Shown: positions 1 to 10,705 of the stretch, in pieces
Numbering within the stretch: position 1 is the first letter of the stretch
Layout: each line of letters opens with the position of its first letter
Assembly (NCBI RefSeq): GCF_029633865.1
Contig: NC_079220.1
Coordinates: forward strand, 56,450,477-56,514,476
Source of the DNA: Lampris incognitus
Taxonomy: Eukaryota; Chordata; Actinopteri; Lampriformes; Lampridae
Reading direction: 5' to 3'
DNA length: 64,000 nucleotides
The notes under the pieces: generated by a model
Databases searched by the model: none
The model's input: only the letters and a program-made list of their open reading frames with translations
Told to the model about the DNA's origin: nothing
Translations under genes and position numbers: made by a program

Positions 1-451
1 GACCAAAGCAAAACAACCATGAAGAAGAATCCTAATTTGAACCAAAAACCCCAATCACAGTGCCATGATAAAGGCAGAGTAATACATCCAGTAGTATTAG
101 TAAGTAGGCAGGTTGTGTTACTTACTGATACAGTAGAAAGAATGACAACTTCAAGTCAGATTGGAACCCTCTCAAGTCCCGGCGTCAAGTCAAGTCAAGA
201 GCCCATCTGAGGTTCACCCTTGTTTTACCTGTTTCTCTGTTTCTATCACGCTCCCTGTTCACCTTCTTTGCCTCCTCCATCAACCGGGTTCCTTTTCCTT
301 TGCTGGGTAGAGTTTCCACAGTTACTTCAGTTGTTCCACTGTCTGCCTTTTTTTTTTTACCTGTGTAAATAATGAAATTCCTTTTAATGTTGTGGCTTAG
401 TGCCAAAAATGCTGTTTTCTCGTGTATTCTCCTTTAACATGTATAGCATAA
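1..451. other. Unassigned sequence at the window edge
   Basis: No coding exon, RNA gene or recognisable repeat is visible. The short open frames here have no family resemblance and no convincing splice context. Confidence 0.4.
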
Positions 452-600
452 GGCAGGGGTGCCCAACTCCAGGCCTCGAGGGCCGCAGTGTCTGCAGGTA
501 TTTGTTGCAACCATGCACTATGCCACCTTATTTAACTAATTCCCTTCCCTCCTTGGTCCAAGAGGTGAGCTAATCAGTTAAATACTGCCAGCAGTATTCT
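452..600. mobile_element. Fragment of a palindromic hAT-like MITE
   Basis: The segment opens with GGCAGGGGTGCCCAACTCC followed by a CpG-bearing stretch ending in a TGCAGGTATTTG-type motif. This layout (short head, then a 'gcaggttttt' motif) matches the better preserved palindromic elements at 2,363 and 21,324. The right arm is not recognisable, so the end is approximate. Confidence 0.35.
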
Positions 601-659
601 CCCACTTAAACACATACAAAAGGGCAAGAAAAACAAGAAACAACAGCACTGTAGACGTT

Positions 660-1275
660 GATGTTGTGTAGGGGTTTACTCCCGTAGCCTATTCCTCTCC
701 CGAGGTAACCACTAGGTGGCACTATTTAACCCATGGCTGGGGATGGTTCGTGGGCACCAGGGAATAGCCACACACCGGTAGGCCTGCGTACCGCACGTCT
801 AGGGGCCAGACCTCCTCCAAGTCCCTTGTGGTTCAGCCAGGGTCCAAGGTGTACCCAGTTACCGTGTGTCGCCACGAGGAGGCGCTACATAGGGCTTGCT
901 GATGGAGAGGCTATGTACTGGCGGGGAGAGACTTGCGTGCTCGGCTCTCCTGTTCGCATTTCTGCTAGTCAGCGGTGAAGATTGAGTGAGACGTGACACA
1001 CACAACACTACACCAACACACTAGACGCTTCACAACAACCCCACTTCTTACACAAGAATGTCACACACAGTTACTTCATAATAAGCGACCTGTTGTGCAG
1101 ACATGCTTGCCTCCAATGTCATGCTTGTTGTTCCATTTATTTCTCTCTTTTTTGTGTGTGTGTGCGTTATGTCTGCGAATGCTAGAAGCTCCTGTGTACC
1201 GGAGTCAAATTCCTTGTGTGCATAGGCCCAATTGGCCAATACAGCTTATACTGATTCTGATAATGATAAGTTAAA
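660..1275 (+). repeat. Degenerate retroelement-like block
   Basis: The right end (about 1,195-1,272) reads as a non-LTR or LTR type 3' end: a 'caaattccttgtgtgcat' motif, then 'ttggccaatac', then a degenerate GATTCTGATAATGAT run. This resembles common fish retroelement tails. The middle (730-975) is GC-rich and briefly open, but no retroviral or transposase motif is visible. Confidence 0.3.
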
Positions 1276-2013
1276 GCAAAAAAAAAAAAGTTGTCTACTT
1301 CTACTTTAAGAAAATCCTCTTAAGCAGTGCTCCGGTGGTTGCCCCCATTGTCCTTGCATCCTTGCTGCCTGTCAGCACATGGCCATGAAAGTGTCATAAA
1401 GATTAATTATGTTGCCCTTAAATAAAAACATACCTTACAGTCTGCATGTTATCCCACACTTATACTGTGCAAAAAAAAAAAAAATGAACAAAATGTCCAA
1501 ACTAATGCCAGACAAGGTTAATGTAAGGCATTTTTTGTACCATCTTCTCCATGTCAGTATTGATGGGGAATTAATTCCTGGGAAAATGCTTGTATCAAAA
1601 TGACTTAAGAGTCGCAAAGTCATTGCTGCATGGCATCTTTATGCATGCCCAATAATCCAGGTAAGGAAATCTCAGAAAGTTGAATCACTCATTCATCATC
1701 ATCTAACTGACCTCTTCAGTCTAAATGGACTGCAGGTGTCCCCACCCTTATAAACAATAGTGTCCCCACCCTTATAAACAACACAGTGGCATAACCACCC
1801 CAACCAACGACCAGCTTCATATACAAATTGCTATGAGCATTAACTAGAGTTACAATGGCCATGTGTAGTAGTCACAGAGGATTTGGGGAATAGTTGCAAT
1901 CACAGCATTGTAAAATGGTGACAGATGTATTCTTAGACCCCCCTGGTTCAGGGATGGTCGCTCCCTCTTCACATAGATGGCCTCTTTGACTCCCCGTTCA
2001 AACCAGTGTTCCT
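1276..2013. other. Unassigned sequence with short local duplication
   Basis: No gene seen. A short direct duplication of 'gtgtccccacccttataaac' occurs at about 1,737-1,780. Confidence 0.4.
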
Positions 2014-2065
2014 CCCAGTGTTCCGAGGATGAGGATGTGCACATCCTCATCCTCGGAACACTGGG
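2014..2065. repeat. Perfect 52-bp palindrome
   Basis: Each strand reads identically 5' to 3' from CCCAGTGTTCC at the left to GGAACACTGGG at the right, with no spacer; the centre lies between 2,039 and 2,040. It could fold into a 26-bp stem. It sits directly upstream of two palindromic MITEs. Confidence 0.9.
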
Positions 2066-2101
2066 GTGGCTACTGGCCTGTAGATGGTATAGACTGTGTA
2101 G

Positions 2102-2349
2102 ACCAGTGTTTCTCAACCCAGTCCTCAAGGAACCCCTATCCTGCAGATTTTCATTGTAACCCTGCATAGGTAGCCCTGCTTGTACTTACTCAACCAATCA
2201 CCTCGCAGCACTTAATTATGCAAGGTGTGCAACATCTGACAAAATTCATTGCTGATTGGTTGAATAACTACAAACAGGTACCTATTCAGGGTTGCAAAGA
2301 AGATATGCAGGATAGGGGTTCCTTGAGGACTGGGTTGAGAAACACTGGT
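2102..2349. mobile_element. Palindromic MITE, about 248 bp
   Basis: The left arm begins ACCAGTGTTTCTCAACCCAG and the right arm ends with its reverse complement (ctgggttgagaaacactggt), with near-complete complementarity inwards ('tcctcaaggaacccctatcctgca' facing its complement). No coding capacity. This is a non-autonomous DNA element; the superfamily is not determined. Confidence 0.8.
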
Positions 2350-2362
2350 GTAGATAGTGTAG

Positions 2363-2575
2363 ACCAGCGGTGGCTAACCATGTGCCATGGAGAGCCATGT
2401 GTATGCAGGTTTTTATTCCAACCCACCTTCACACCAGGTGTTTTCACTGACACATTCTTCCTCTTTGGTTGAAGGGTTGCTGATCAGTGAACTCACCTGG
2501 TGTGGAGTCCGGCTGGAATGAAAACCTGCATACACATGGCTCTCCACGGCACATGGTTAGTTAGCCACCCCTGGT
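2363..2575. mobile_element. Palindromic MITE, family P1, copy 1
   Basis: The arms are accagcggtggctaaccatg on the left and its approximate reverse complement on the right. Inner complementary segments include 'gccatggagagccatgtg' and 'cacatggctctccacggc'. A second copy lies at 60,220-60,426. No ORF; non-autonomous DNA transposon. Confidence 0.8.
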
Positions 2576-3444
2576 GCAGACTGTGTAGATGGGTGTAGAC
2601 TGTAGAGTCCTGGCCTGACGTGTTAGCTCTCCTGTGTAGTAGGATGAACTGCTGTGTTCAGAGGATGAACTGATTCAACATCCTGTGATTGCTGCATAGC
2701 CTATTTTACCCAACCTGCACCTTGTCTCTGCACTGCTGTTTGGTAATGACAGTTTATACTCATATTGTGAGAGGAACAGAGAATAACGCTGTGAAAGTCT
2801 TGGCACAGGGATTCTTCATTAGCCAGGATAAACATAGCTGGTCTGCGACACCTCGGGGACATAATCAGACCGGTGAAAGAAAACATTAATTGAGCTGTTT
2901 TGCATTTGAAAAGCCAGTCAAGTTATCAGGTATTTTGTTCAACTCTGTCTCTATTGGTTCGCATATCTGTGTTTTGTAATGCCGTTATTGTATATAGTGG
3001 TCCCCCAATTGTATAATGTGGTTTTCTTGGAGAATAATTACGGGGATACAAGTAAACCAAATAAACAATGAGTTTGATTTGCAACCTGTCCAAAGCATTA
3101 CAGATTTTTCCTAACAGGAAAGTTACCGCCCCAGTCTTCATAAAGAAGTTGTTTATCTCCAGAGTTTTACGATGGATTTTTTTTCCTCCTCCACCCAACA
3201 CTACCACCAATCTCCTACCAGGAAGGCTGGAGAAGAGACGGTTTCAGAGACATGAGTTGACAGTCATTTCTGTCCAAATATGTCCAATCAACCGAACTGA
3301 CATCCCTGCACAGTATCAATTATGCGTTGTCTTCAATATCTACTAAACAAAGTTAGACTTTTTGCGGCAATAGTTGAAACAGTTTTACTCTACAGTGCCG
3401 AGACCTGGACAGCGACAAAGTCTCTACAGAGACAGCCTCAGATC
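2576..3444. other. Unassigned sequence
   Basis: No gene, tRNA or clear repeat was seen before the SINE that starts at 3,445. Confidence 0.4.
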
Positions 3445-3864
3445 GCCCCCCCCCTTTCTCTCCAATTGTATCCAGCCAATTACCCCACTCTTCCGAGCCA
3501 TCCCGGTCTCTGCTCCACCCCCTCTGCTGATCCGGGGAGGGCTGCAGACTACCACATGCCTCCTCCCATACATGTGGAGTCACCAGCCACTTCTTTTCAC
3601 CTGACAGTGAGGAGTTTCACCGGGGGGATGCAGCACATGGGAGGATCACGCTATTCCCCCCAGTTCCCCTCCCCCCCGAACAGGAGCCCCAACTGACCAG
3701 AGGAGGTGCTAGTGCAGCGACCAGGACACACCTCCATCCGCAGTCACGGCCAATTGTGTCTGTAGGGATGCCCGACCATGCCGGAGGTGACACGGGGATT
3801 TGAACTGGCGAGCCCTGTGTTGGTAGGCAATGGAATAGACCGCCACACCACCCGGAAACCCCCC
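3445..3864 (-). mobile_element. tRNA-derived SINE, family A, copy 1
   Basis: About 420 bp. Read on the minus strand it has a tRNA-like head with an A-box-like 'tggtgtggcggtcta' and a B-box-like 'cagttcaaatcccc' (degenerate here), a conserved body with 'tagggatgcccgac', 'cctcctctggtcag', 'ctcctcactgtcaggtgaaa' and 'ccacatgtatgggaggaggc', and a G-rich 3' end. Eight further copies of the same body occur in the window in both orientations. The family name is not known to me. Confidence 0.8.
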
Positions 3865-4400
3865 TTAAAGCCAAACTCACTTCAAATAGGGTATTGATCC
3901 AGTATTATTACAATGGTGTGGCAAATATATTCGCCATCACAGCGGTGGTAAATTGTCATGAGACAGGCATTTTGTTAATATTAGACGACATTATTATACT
4001 GACGGCCAACTGAACCTTTCCAATACAATCAACTCAGTACAACCTCGCAACACAAATACTTAAGCATAAAACATCCCATCTCCCATCAACCAGAGTGAAC
4101 TGCGAAACTCTCCACAGTACCAGCAAACTCATACACATTCAGACACAAAAATAAAAAGGGCCAACAATTACAAATGCCTTCCGGGCATCACAATGCCCGT
4201 ATTGAATTTCAGCGGCTGCACACTCACTTTGGCAGAGGCAGTTAGTTCACACACGTGTGGTTCTGACAACAAGACGATCACCCTGTCTTTACTGTTTAGA
4301 TCAAGCGTTTTGAAGGGAGTGAAATAAATTTCTTTTTTTTTTTTTACCTGAAATATAATAGAACACAAATTAACTTGGCTTTCTATGAGATGTTGTGGGA
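3865..4400. other. Unassigned sequence
   Basis: AT-rich sequence without recognisable gene or repeat. Confidence 0.4.
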
Positions 4401-4782
4401 TCCCAGATAGCAAAATTGCTGTGGCCCAGACCCGTCCCAAACCTGACACTTTATCCGGCCCAAATACCTCATGGAATGATGGCATTTAGGCGGTCCGTTC
4501 CTGTTTGCCAGATTTGGGCCAGAACCAAGCCATAGCAATGGCTTGGTTACCACATGGGCCACTACCACACGGGCCACTTCAGGGTCACATCCAGATTACA
4601 TGTTGCCGAGAGCACCGCATCTTTGCCAAAAATGGCCCACATTTGATTTGGCATATTTGGGCCATATTTGCTATTATACATGTGGGCCACTTCAGGCTCA
4701 CATCCATTTTGTCAGGGCCAGAAGAAGGCCATCAGTGCCGCATCATTGCCTGAAGTGGCCCACATCCGGATGCTGTCTGGGA
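4401..4782. mobile_element. MITE with TCCCAGAYAGCA termini
   Basis: The left terminus TCCCAGATAGCA (4,401-4,412) faces TGCTGTCTGGGA (4,771-4,782), its inverse with one mismatch. The inside has several diverged internal repeats of 'gggccacttcaggctcacatcca' and 'tggcccacat'. It has no coding capacity. Superfamily not assigned. Confidence 0.65.
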
Positions 4783-5006
4783 CAAGCGCACACGCAGCGC
4801 CACCGAGTCGGACAAAGGCGAAGCCAATCTGACGAGGGAGAAAATAAAGTTATTACGGCAACAAACAAGTGGGCTTTGTGTGCGTCTGTAAAGGGTGCTA
4901 CGCTGTCGAGGCCGACAGCCTTTAATCCACTTGTCTCTGCAGCATATAGATTAGCACAAGGCTAATGGAGAGGCTGCCAAGCTGGCGCACGCGCACACAC
5001 GCGCAC

Positions 5007-5011
5007 GCACG

Positions 5012-5088
<77 letters not shown>

Positions 5089-5192
5089 TCCCTTTGACTT
5101 TCTGGCAACAGCTAGAATGCGATTATGATGTGATAAGAGAGATTGAGAAGTTTTGCAGGAGGGGTCACCTTGCTGTCCCCCCAGGCAGGAGA

Positions 5193-5260
<68 letters not shown>
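5007..5260. repeat. Two (CA)n microsatellites
   Basis: Nearly pure CA tracts at about 5,007-5,084 and 5,194-5,258 flank about 110 bp of unique sequence. Confidence 0.95.
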
Positions 5261-5284
5261 GATGAAGCAGAGATGGAGACAAAA

Positions 5285-5705
5285 CACTTCACACTGAGGA
5301 GGACAGAGAGGAAGAAACACCTCCCTCTGAGGAGGACAAAGAGAGGAATAAACACATCCCTCTGAGGAGGACAGAGAGTGGGAGAAACACATCCCTCTGA
5401 GGAGGACAGAGAGTGGGAGAAACACATCCCTCTGAGGAGGACAGAGAGAGGGAGAAACACATCCCTCTGACGAGCACAGAGAGAGGGAGATACACCTCCT
5501 TTTGAGGAGGACAGAGAGAGGAAGAAACACCTCCCTCTGAGGAGGACAGAGAGAGGAAGAAACACCTCCCTCTGAGGAGGACAGAGTGAGGAAGAAACAC
5601 CTCCCTCTGAGGAGGACAAAGAGAGGAAGAAAACACCTCCCTCTGAGGAGGACAAAGAGAGGAAGAAAACACCTCCCTCTGAGGAGGACAGAGTGAGGAA
5701 GAAAG
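5285..5705. repeat. Minisatellite, 35-36 bp unit, about 12 copies
   Basis: The unit is centred on 'gaggaggacagagagagg' followed by 'aagaaacacctccctct'. Units differ by single substitutions and by one-base length changes. Long open frames across it on the minus strand (Ser/Leu/Gly-rich) are a by-product of the repeat and not evidence of a gene. Confidence 0.9.
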
Positions 5706-5801
5706 ACTGAGAGAGGCTAAAATTACCTTGTGCACAGAACCTCGTCATTTGCATGGTGCATAATCTTCAAGGCTCCATGCAGATGAGGTGCACAAAAAAG
5801 G

Positions 5802-5802
<1 letters not shown>

Positions 5803-5838
<36 letters not shown>

Positions 5839-5924
5839 TGAGAAAAAGAAAGAAAGACAGGAAGAAAGATGAACAGTCGTCAGTGTAAGATTTATGGACA
5901 AACCGATGAAGCATACCCCCTAAA

Positions 5925-5968
<44 letters not shown>
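5803..5968. repeat. (GT)n and (TC)n(AC)n microsatellites
   Basis: GT tract at about 5,803-5,837; TC then AC tract at about 5,926-5,967. Confidence 0.9.
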
Positions 5969-5972
<4 letters not shown>

Positions 5973-6115
5973 ACACATGCTAAACCCACAGGGTAGATTT
6001 TCATACAGAATATGTTCCTCATATGTCATGATATCGGGCCATATATAGACTGGCACCAAATGAAACAGGTTTTTCTCCAGCCGCCTCCCCCTTAATCCCC
6101 TCCAGATAATGAGCC

Positions 6116-6245
6116 AGGGCAAGAGAGGGTCCTCCAGAACCTGGGCAAGAGAGGGTCCTCCAGAACTGGGGCACGAGAGGGTCCTCCAGAACCGGGGCAA
6201 GAGAGGGTCCTCCAGAACCGGGGCAAGAGAGGGTCCTCCAGAAAC
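6116..6245. repeat. Short minisatellite, 24-25 bp unit, about 5 copies
   Basis: The unit 'agagggtcctccagaacc' plus 'ggggca' is repeated head to tail with a few substitutions. Confidence 0.85.
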
Positions 6246-6249
6246 CAGA

Positions 6250-6969
6250 ATAAAAGGGACACATAAGGTCAACAGTGCTGCTCACCCCTCTCACCATCCT
6301 CTTCAAGGATGAAGACAACCCTCTCGACGGCTTGTTCTCAAGCAAAACAAAATCCTCTTTAATTTCATCTCTCCTGCCTTCTGGTCCACACGAGACTAAT
6401 GTGCAGATCAAACTGAGTGCCGCAGGATGGCAACGCTGCGAGAGGTGCTTCACGCTGTCCTGTCAAACTTCTAGAATGTTCCTGTGTCTGTTCACTGTAC
6501 ATGTCCAGGAAATTGAGGAAAATTAATTTTGATTTATCCCGGCAGGGACGTTGGCTTCACGCACCACCCCGACCCCTCGACAGCAAGCTCAGGGTGAAGC
6601 TGCAGAACTGCGCTACTCTGACTTGTCGGGGGTTTGTTGCTTTGCTGAAGGGCACTTTAGCAGCAGCGGCTGCATGTGGACACATTGGTTTTTAAGCTGA
6701 GCTCTTCAGCTGAACCAGCAGTCGCCCCCTACTCACCATGTGCAGACTCATCCTGCTCACCATGCATGTGCAGACTCTCATGCCATCCTGCTCACCATGC
6801 CGCCCTGCTGTAAGACTTCCTGTCTGATCTAGGTACCGTGTGACAGACACACAAGTCTTCACTAGGGTCCAGCTGACTGTTCACTCCCTGTTACACAACC
6901 TATTACAGCTTCAATTACTGCCAGTGTCCACATAACAGCAACACCAACTGTTGTGCCTTAGAAGAGACG
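6250..6969. other. Unassigned sequence
   Basis: No gene seen. A local direct duplication of 'ctcaccatg...tgcagactc' is present at about 6,733-6,800. Confidence 0.4.
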
Positions 6970-6974
6970 GACAC

Positions 6975-7069
<95 letters not shown>

Positions 7070-7086
7070 CACACACACACACACAG
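6970..7086. repeat. (ACAG)n tetranucleotide tract with (AC)n end
   Basis: About 24 units of ACAG followed by a short AC tract. A similar tract is at 8,916-8,992. Confidence 0.95.
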
Positions 7087-7199
7087 AGGTAAAGAGAAAG
7101 GTAGAATCAAAGTAAAAACCAGAGAAAGTGGATGAAAGCAGTAGATCAGTAGAGCAAAGTACAAGTTTAAACAAAGACTTTGTGCCAATAGTCCCTTTA

Positions 7200-8262
7200 A
7201 AAAAGAGCTGCTCCCTCCATCTCACTCCTCTCCTGCCACTCCCTCTGTCTCCCTCCTCTCCTGCTCTGCAGCCTGGAGAGGCTTTAAGAAAGAGCCACTC
7301 CCTCTGTCTCACTCCTCTCCTGCTCTGCAGCCTGGAGAGGCTTTAATAAAGAGCTGCTCCCTCTGTCTCACTCCTCTCCTGCTCTGCAGCCTGGAGAGGC
7401 TTTAATAAAGAGATGCTCCCTCTGTCTCACTCCTCTCCTGCTCTGCAGCCTGTAGAGGCTTTAAGAAAGAGCTGCTCCCTCTGTCTCACTCCTCTCCTGC
7501 TCTGCAGCCTGGAGAGGCTTTAAGAAAGAGCTGCTCCCTCTGTCTCACTCCTCTCCTGCTCTGCAGCCTGTAGAGGCTTTAAGAAAGAGCTGCTCCCTCT
7601 GTCTCACTCCTCTCCTGCTCTGCAGCCTGGAGAGGCTTTAAGAAAGAGCTGCTCCCTCTGTCTCACTCCTCTCCTGCTCTGCAGCCTGGAGAGGCTTTAA
7701 TAAAGAGCTGCTCCCTCTGTCTCACTCCTCTCCTGCTCTGCAGCCTGGAGAGGCTTTAATAAAGAGATGCTCCCTCTGTCTCACTCCTCTCCTGCTCTGC
7801 AGCCTGGAGAGGCTTTAAGAAAGAGCTGCTCCCTCTGTCTCACTCCTCTCCTGCTCTGCAGCCTGGAGAGGCTTTAAGAAAGAGCATCTCCCTCTGTCTC
7901 ACTCCTCTCCTGCTCTGCAGCCTGGAGAGGCTTTAATAAAGAGCTGCTCCCTCTGTCTCACTCCTCTCCTGCTCTGCAGCCTGGAAAGGCTTTAAGAAAG
8001 AGCTGCTCCCTCTGTCTCACTCCTCTCCTGCTCTGCAGCCTGGAGAGGCTTTAAGAAAGAGATGCTCCCTCTGTCTCACTCCTCTCCTGCTCTGCAGCCT
8101 GTAGAGGCTTTAAGAAAGAGCTGCTCCCTCTGTCTCACTCCTCTCCTGCTCTGCAGCCTGTAGAGGCTTTAAGAAAGAGATGCTCCCTCTGTCTCACTCC
8201 TCTCCTGCCGCTCCCTCCGTCTCACTCCTCTCCTGCTCTGCAACCTGAAGAGGCTTTACTGT
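7200..8262. repeat. Minisatellite, 59-bp unit, about 18 copies
   Basis: The unit contains 'gctccctctgtctcactc', 'ctctcctgctctgcagcctg' and 'gagaggctttaagaaagag'. Variation is limited to a few positions (aagaaa/aataaa, ctgctc/atgctc, tggaga/tgtaga), which suggests recent expansion or homogenisation. The edges decay into partial units. Confidence 0.95.
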
Positions 8263-8294
8263 ATCATAACCCACTGAATTCTGCAGGCATAAGG

Positions 8295-8297
<3 letters not shown>

Positions 8298-8370
<73 letters not shown>

Positions 8371-8388
8371 GTGTGTGTGTGTGTGCGT
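8298..8388. repeat. (GT)n microsatellite
   Basis: About 45 GT units with two GC interruptions near the right end. Confidence 0.95.
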
Positions 8389-8915
8389 TGGGGACTATAA
8401 GCAGTCATACAGTGATATAGGACCTTCATTCTTTCATACATGGCAGTTGGTGGAATAAGAAAAATGAGGGGATAAGCAGTGGAGACATCAGCACAGGAAG
8501 ACTTGTAACAGCGAGGGAATTTACTTGGGCTAGTTCATATTGTGGGGGGTCGGATACGAGGCTTGGCTTGAGATTTGGGCTCCGCGAAACAGCTTGCAAA
8601 ACCTCCCGTGTGACTTGCCAAAGTGAGATTTAAAAGATTAGGGTGGGTATCAAAGGGACTCGGTGTAGGACTTTTACCACGGCCCACACTCTGTCAGTCA
8701 ACTCTGTGACTGTGAGGGTCGTCCAGTGGGGCAATTAAACAAGACACCATGGTAGGAAGAGCATTCGGAGGATTACACACTCAGGTGCACGCAGGTACGA
8801 GTGCATATAGACGCAAGACGCAGGCACACCACCTACCTGTGTGTTGTGTTGCATGTCATCTGAAGTGTCTCTGTAGATTCCTGATGGCAGTTCCATAACC
8901 TAAGTAAACACACAG
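8389..8915. other. Unassigned sequence
   Basis: No coding exon or recognisable element. Confidence 0.4.
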
Positions 8916-8937
8916 ACACACACACAGACAGACAGCC

Positions 8938-8988
<51 letters not shown>

Positions 8989-8992
8989 GAGA
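8916..8992. repeat. (CAGA)n tetranucleotide tract
   Basis: About 18 units; one degenerate 'gccagac' unit at the left. Confidence 0.95.
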
Positions 8993-9200
8993 GACAGGGG
9001 ACATCTGAGAGGGACAGAAACCAGCCCAAACAACCGCCAGGACACATCGCTATTGGGCATTCGTCTGACCTGTTACAAAATGGTGGACAATAATTCCACT
9101 TACTTCCCTTAACGTGTTGCTACTTCCTTCTCCTTTATGCCCACTAGTTTTCACTCTACTTTGCCGTCAAAGCTTCCTTTGCACTAGCCCATACCTAACC

Positions 9201-9632
9201 CCTCCTTTTCTCCCCGTTTGTATCTGGCCAATCACCCCACTCTCTGAGTCATCCCGGTCGCTGCTCAACCCTCTCTTGCAATCTGGGGAGAGCTGCAGAC
9301 TACCACATGCCTCCTCCCATACATGTGGAATCACCCGCCACTTCTTTTCACCTGACAGCGAGGAGTTTCACAAGGGGGACGTAGCGCGTGGGAGGATCAC
9401 ACTATTCTCCCCCAGTTCCCCTTCCCCCCTAAACAGACACCCTGGCCGACCAGAGGAGGCGCTAGTGCAGTGACCAGGATACATACACAAATCCGGCCTC
9501 CCACCCACAGACACGGCCAATTGTGTCTGTAGGGACACCCGACCAAGCCGGAGGTAACACGGGGATTCGAACTGGTGATCCCCATGTTGGTAGGCAAAGG
9601 AACAGACCATCATGCCACCTGGATGCCCCCCT
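9201..9632 (-). mobile_element. tRNA-derived SINE, family A, copy 2
   Basis: Same body as the copy at 3,445. The minus-strand head shows 'ccaggtggcatgatggtct' and the B-box-like 'ccagttcgaatccccgtg'. Full length apart from scattered substitutions. Confidence 0.8.
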
Positions 9633-10705
9633 AAACTCATTTTAATGTTTCTTGTTTTTTTCTCCCCTGCCATCCACTCCCCCCCCCCCCAATTACCACC
9701 ACTGGGCTTGGGGAGGGGCAGTCGATTGTTATTTGTGTTTTTGTGCATGAGTCTGTCTGTGTGTTTGCGCGCACAAACGTCTCCAGCCAAGCATTTGTTT
9801 TGCTGCTCTTTTTCTGTGTTGTGCAACCATGGGGAAAATTAAATCCTTATTATCTGACCTCTCCGCCCCCCCTCCCATCAAAACAATCGCCCCACCTACT
9901 TCAGTACTGTTTGTCCCTTAACAGCTTCCATCTGTGTTAGACCCACACAGACGGCACGCAGCAACCTCCCAAGTTCATTCCACATTTAGCGCCACTCCTT
10001 CGTCTGCTTGGTCCTGTGTTCTTTGTATCCTAAACCTCAATTACTATTCACCTGCGGTCTCCTCCGGCTGCATACATCAAAACTCTGGCTTTAAAAACCT
10101 CTTTTTCCTGAGCCGCTTTACTCTCTGAATCTCTGATGGAAATTGAGGGCTGTCAGGACACTTGGGCAGGAAAGTCAAACACCAATCTGGCAACCGTGTC
10201 CTTTCGAAAGGAGAACATTTAGATTTTCCCCAGGCACCAACACACGTGCAGATTGGATCTCGTGTGCATTAAGCCCTGCATGTAGATGATGGCCATGTGG
10301 CTAGGCATGCGCACCCGTACATGCACAATTTCAGATAAGCCCGCTGCACATAAATCAGTCCTCCTAACCCCTCAACCTACTGCATTTTATTCCAGGTCTG
10401 AGAAAAGCTGCACCTTCACAGTCATGTCTACACTCACAACCCAGCACTTGTGAATGAATCAGTCTAAGGCGCAGGTGTTTCAGAGGTGCTACCAAAGCTA
10501 ATGAAGATAAGTAGCAAAAAGAAAAATGAAAAAAATTAAATTAAAAAAAAATCAAGGTTATTTTCAACATCCAGAAACTTGTTTCCTGTTGTTGACTTAC
10601 CTCCTCTAAGTCATGTGGCTTTGTTCTGACTGTTCCTTCCTTAAGGGGCTACTTTATATTTCTACAACAACAATTTTAACTAGTTTTTTAACCTGCAACT
10701 CCGTG
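9633..10705. other. Unassigned sequence
   Basis: Contains a C-run at about 9,680 and an A-rich stretch at 10,515-10,555. No gene or repeat family recognised. Confidence 0.4.

Noticed and set aside
3445..3864. Genuine tRNA genes at the SINE heads (also at the other SINE copies)
   Set aside because: A- and B-box-like motifs are present, but no cloverleaf with acceptor stem can be drawn, and each continues into a SINE body.
4951..5754. 267-codon open frame on the minus strand (Ser/Leu/Gly repeats plus Val-Cys runs)
   Set aside because: It runs through a 35-36 bp minisatellite and two (CA)n tracts; no promoter, splice or domain evidence.
9368..9826. 152-codon minus-strand frame
   Set aside because: Most of it is antisense or sense translation of a SINE family A copy; identical peptides appear at every other copy.
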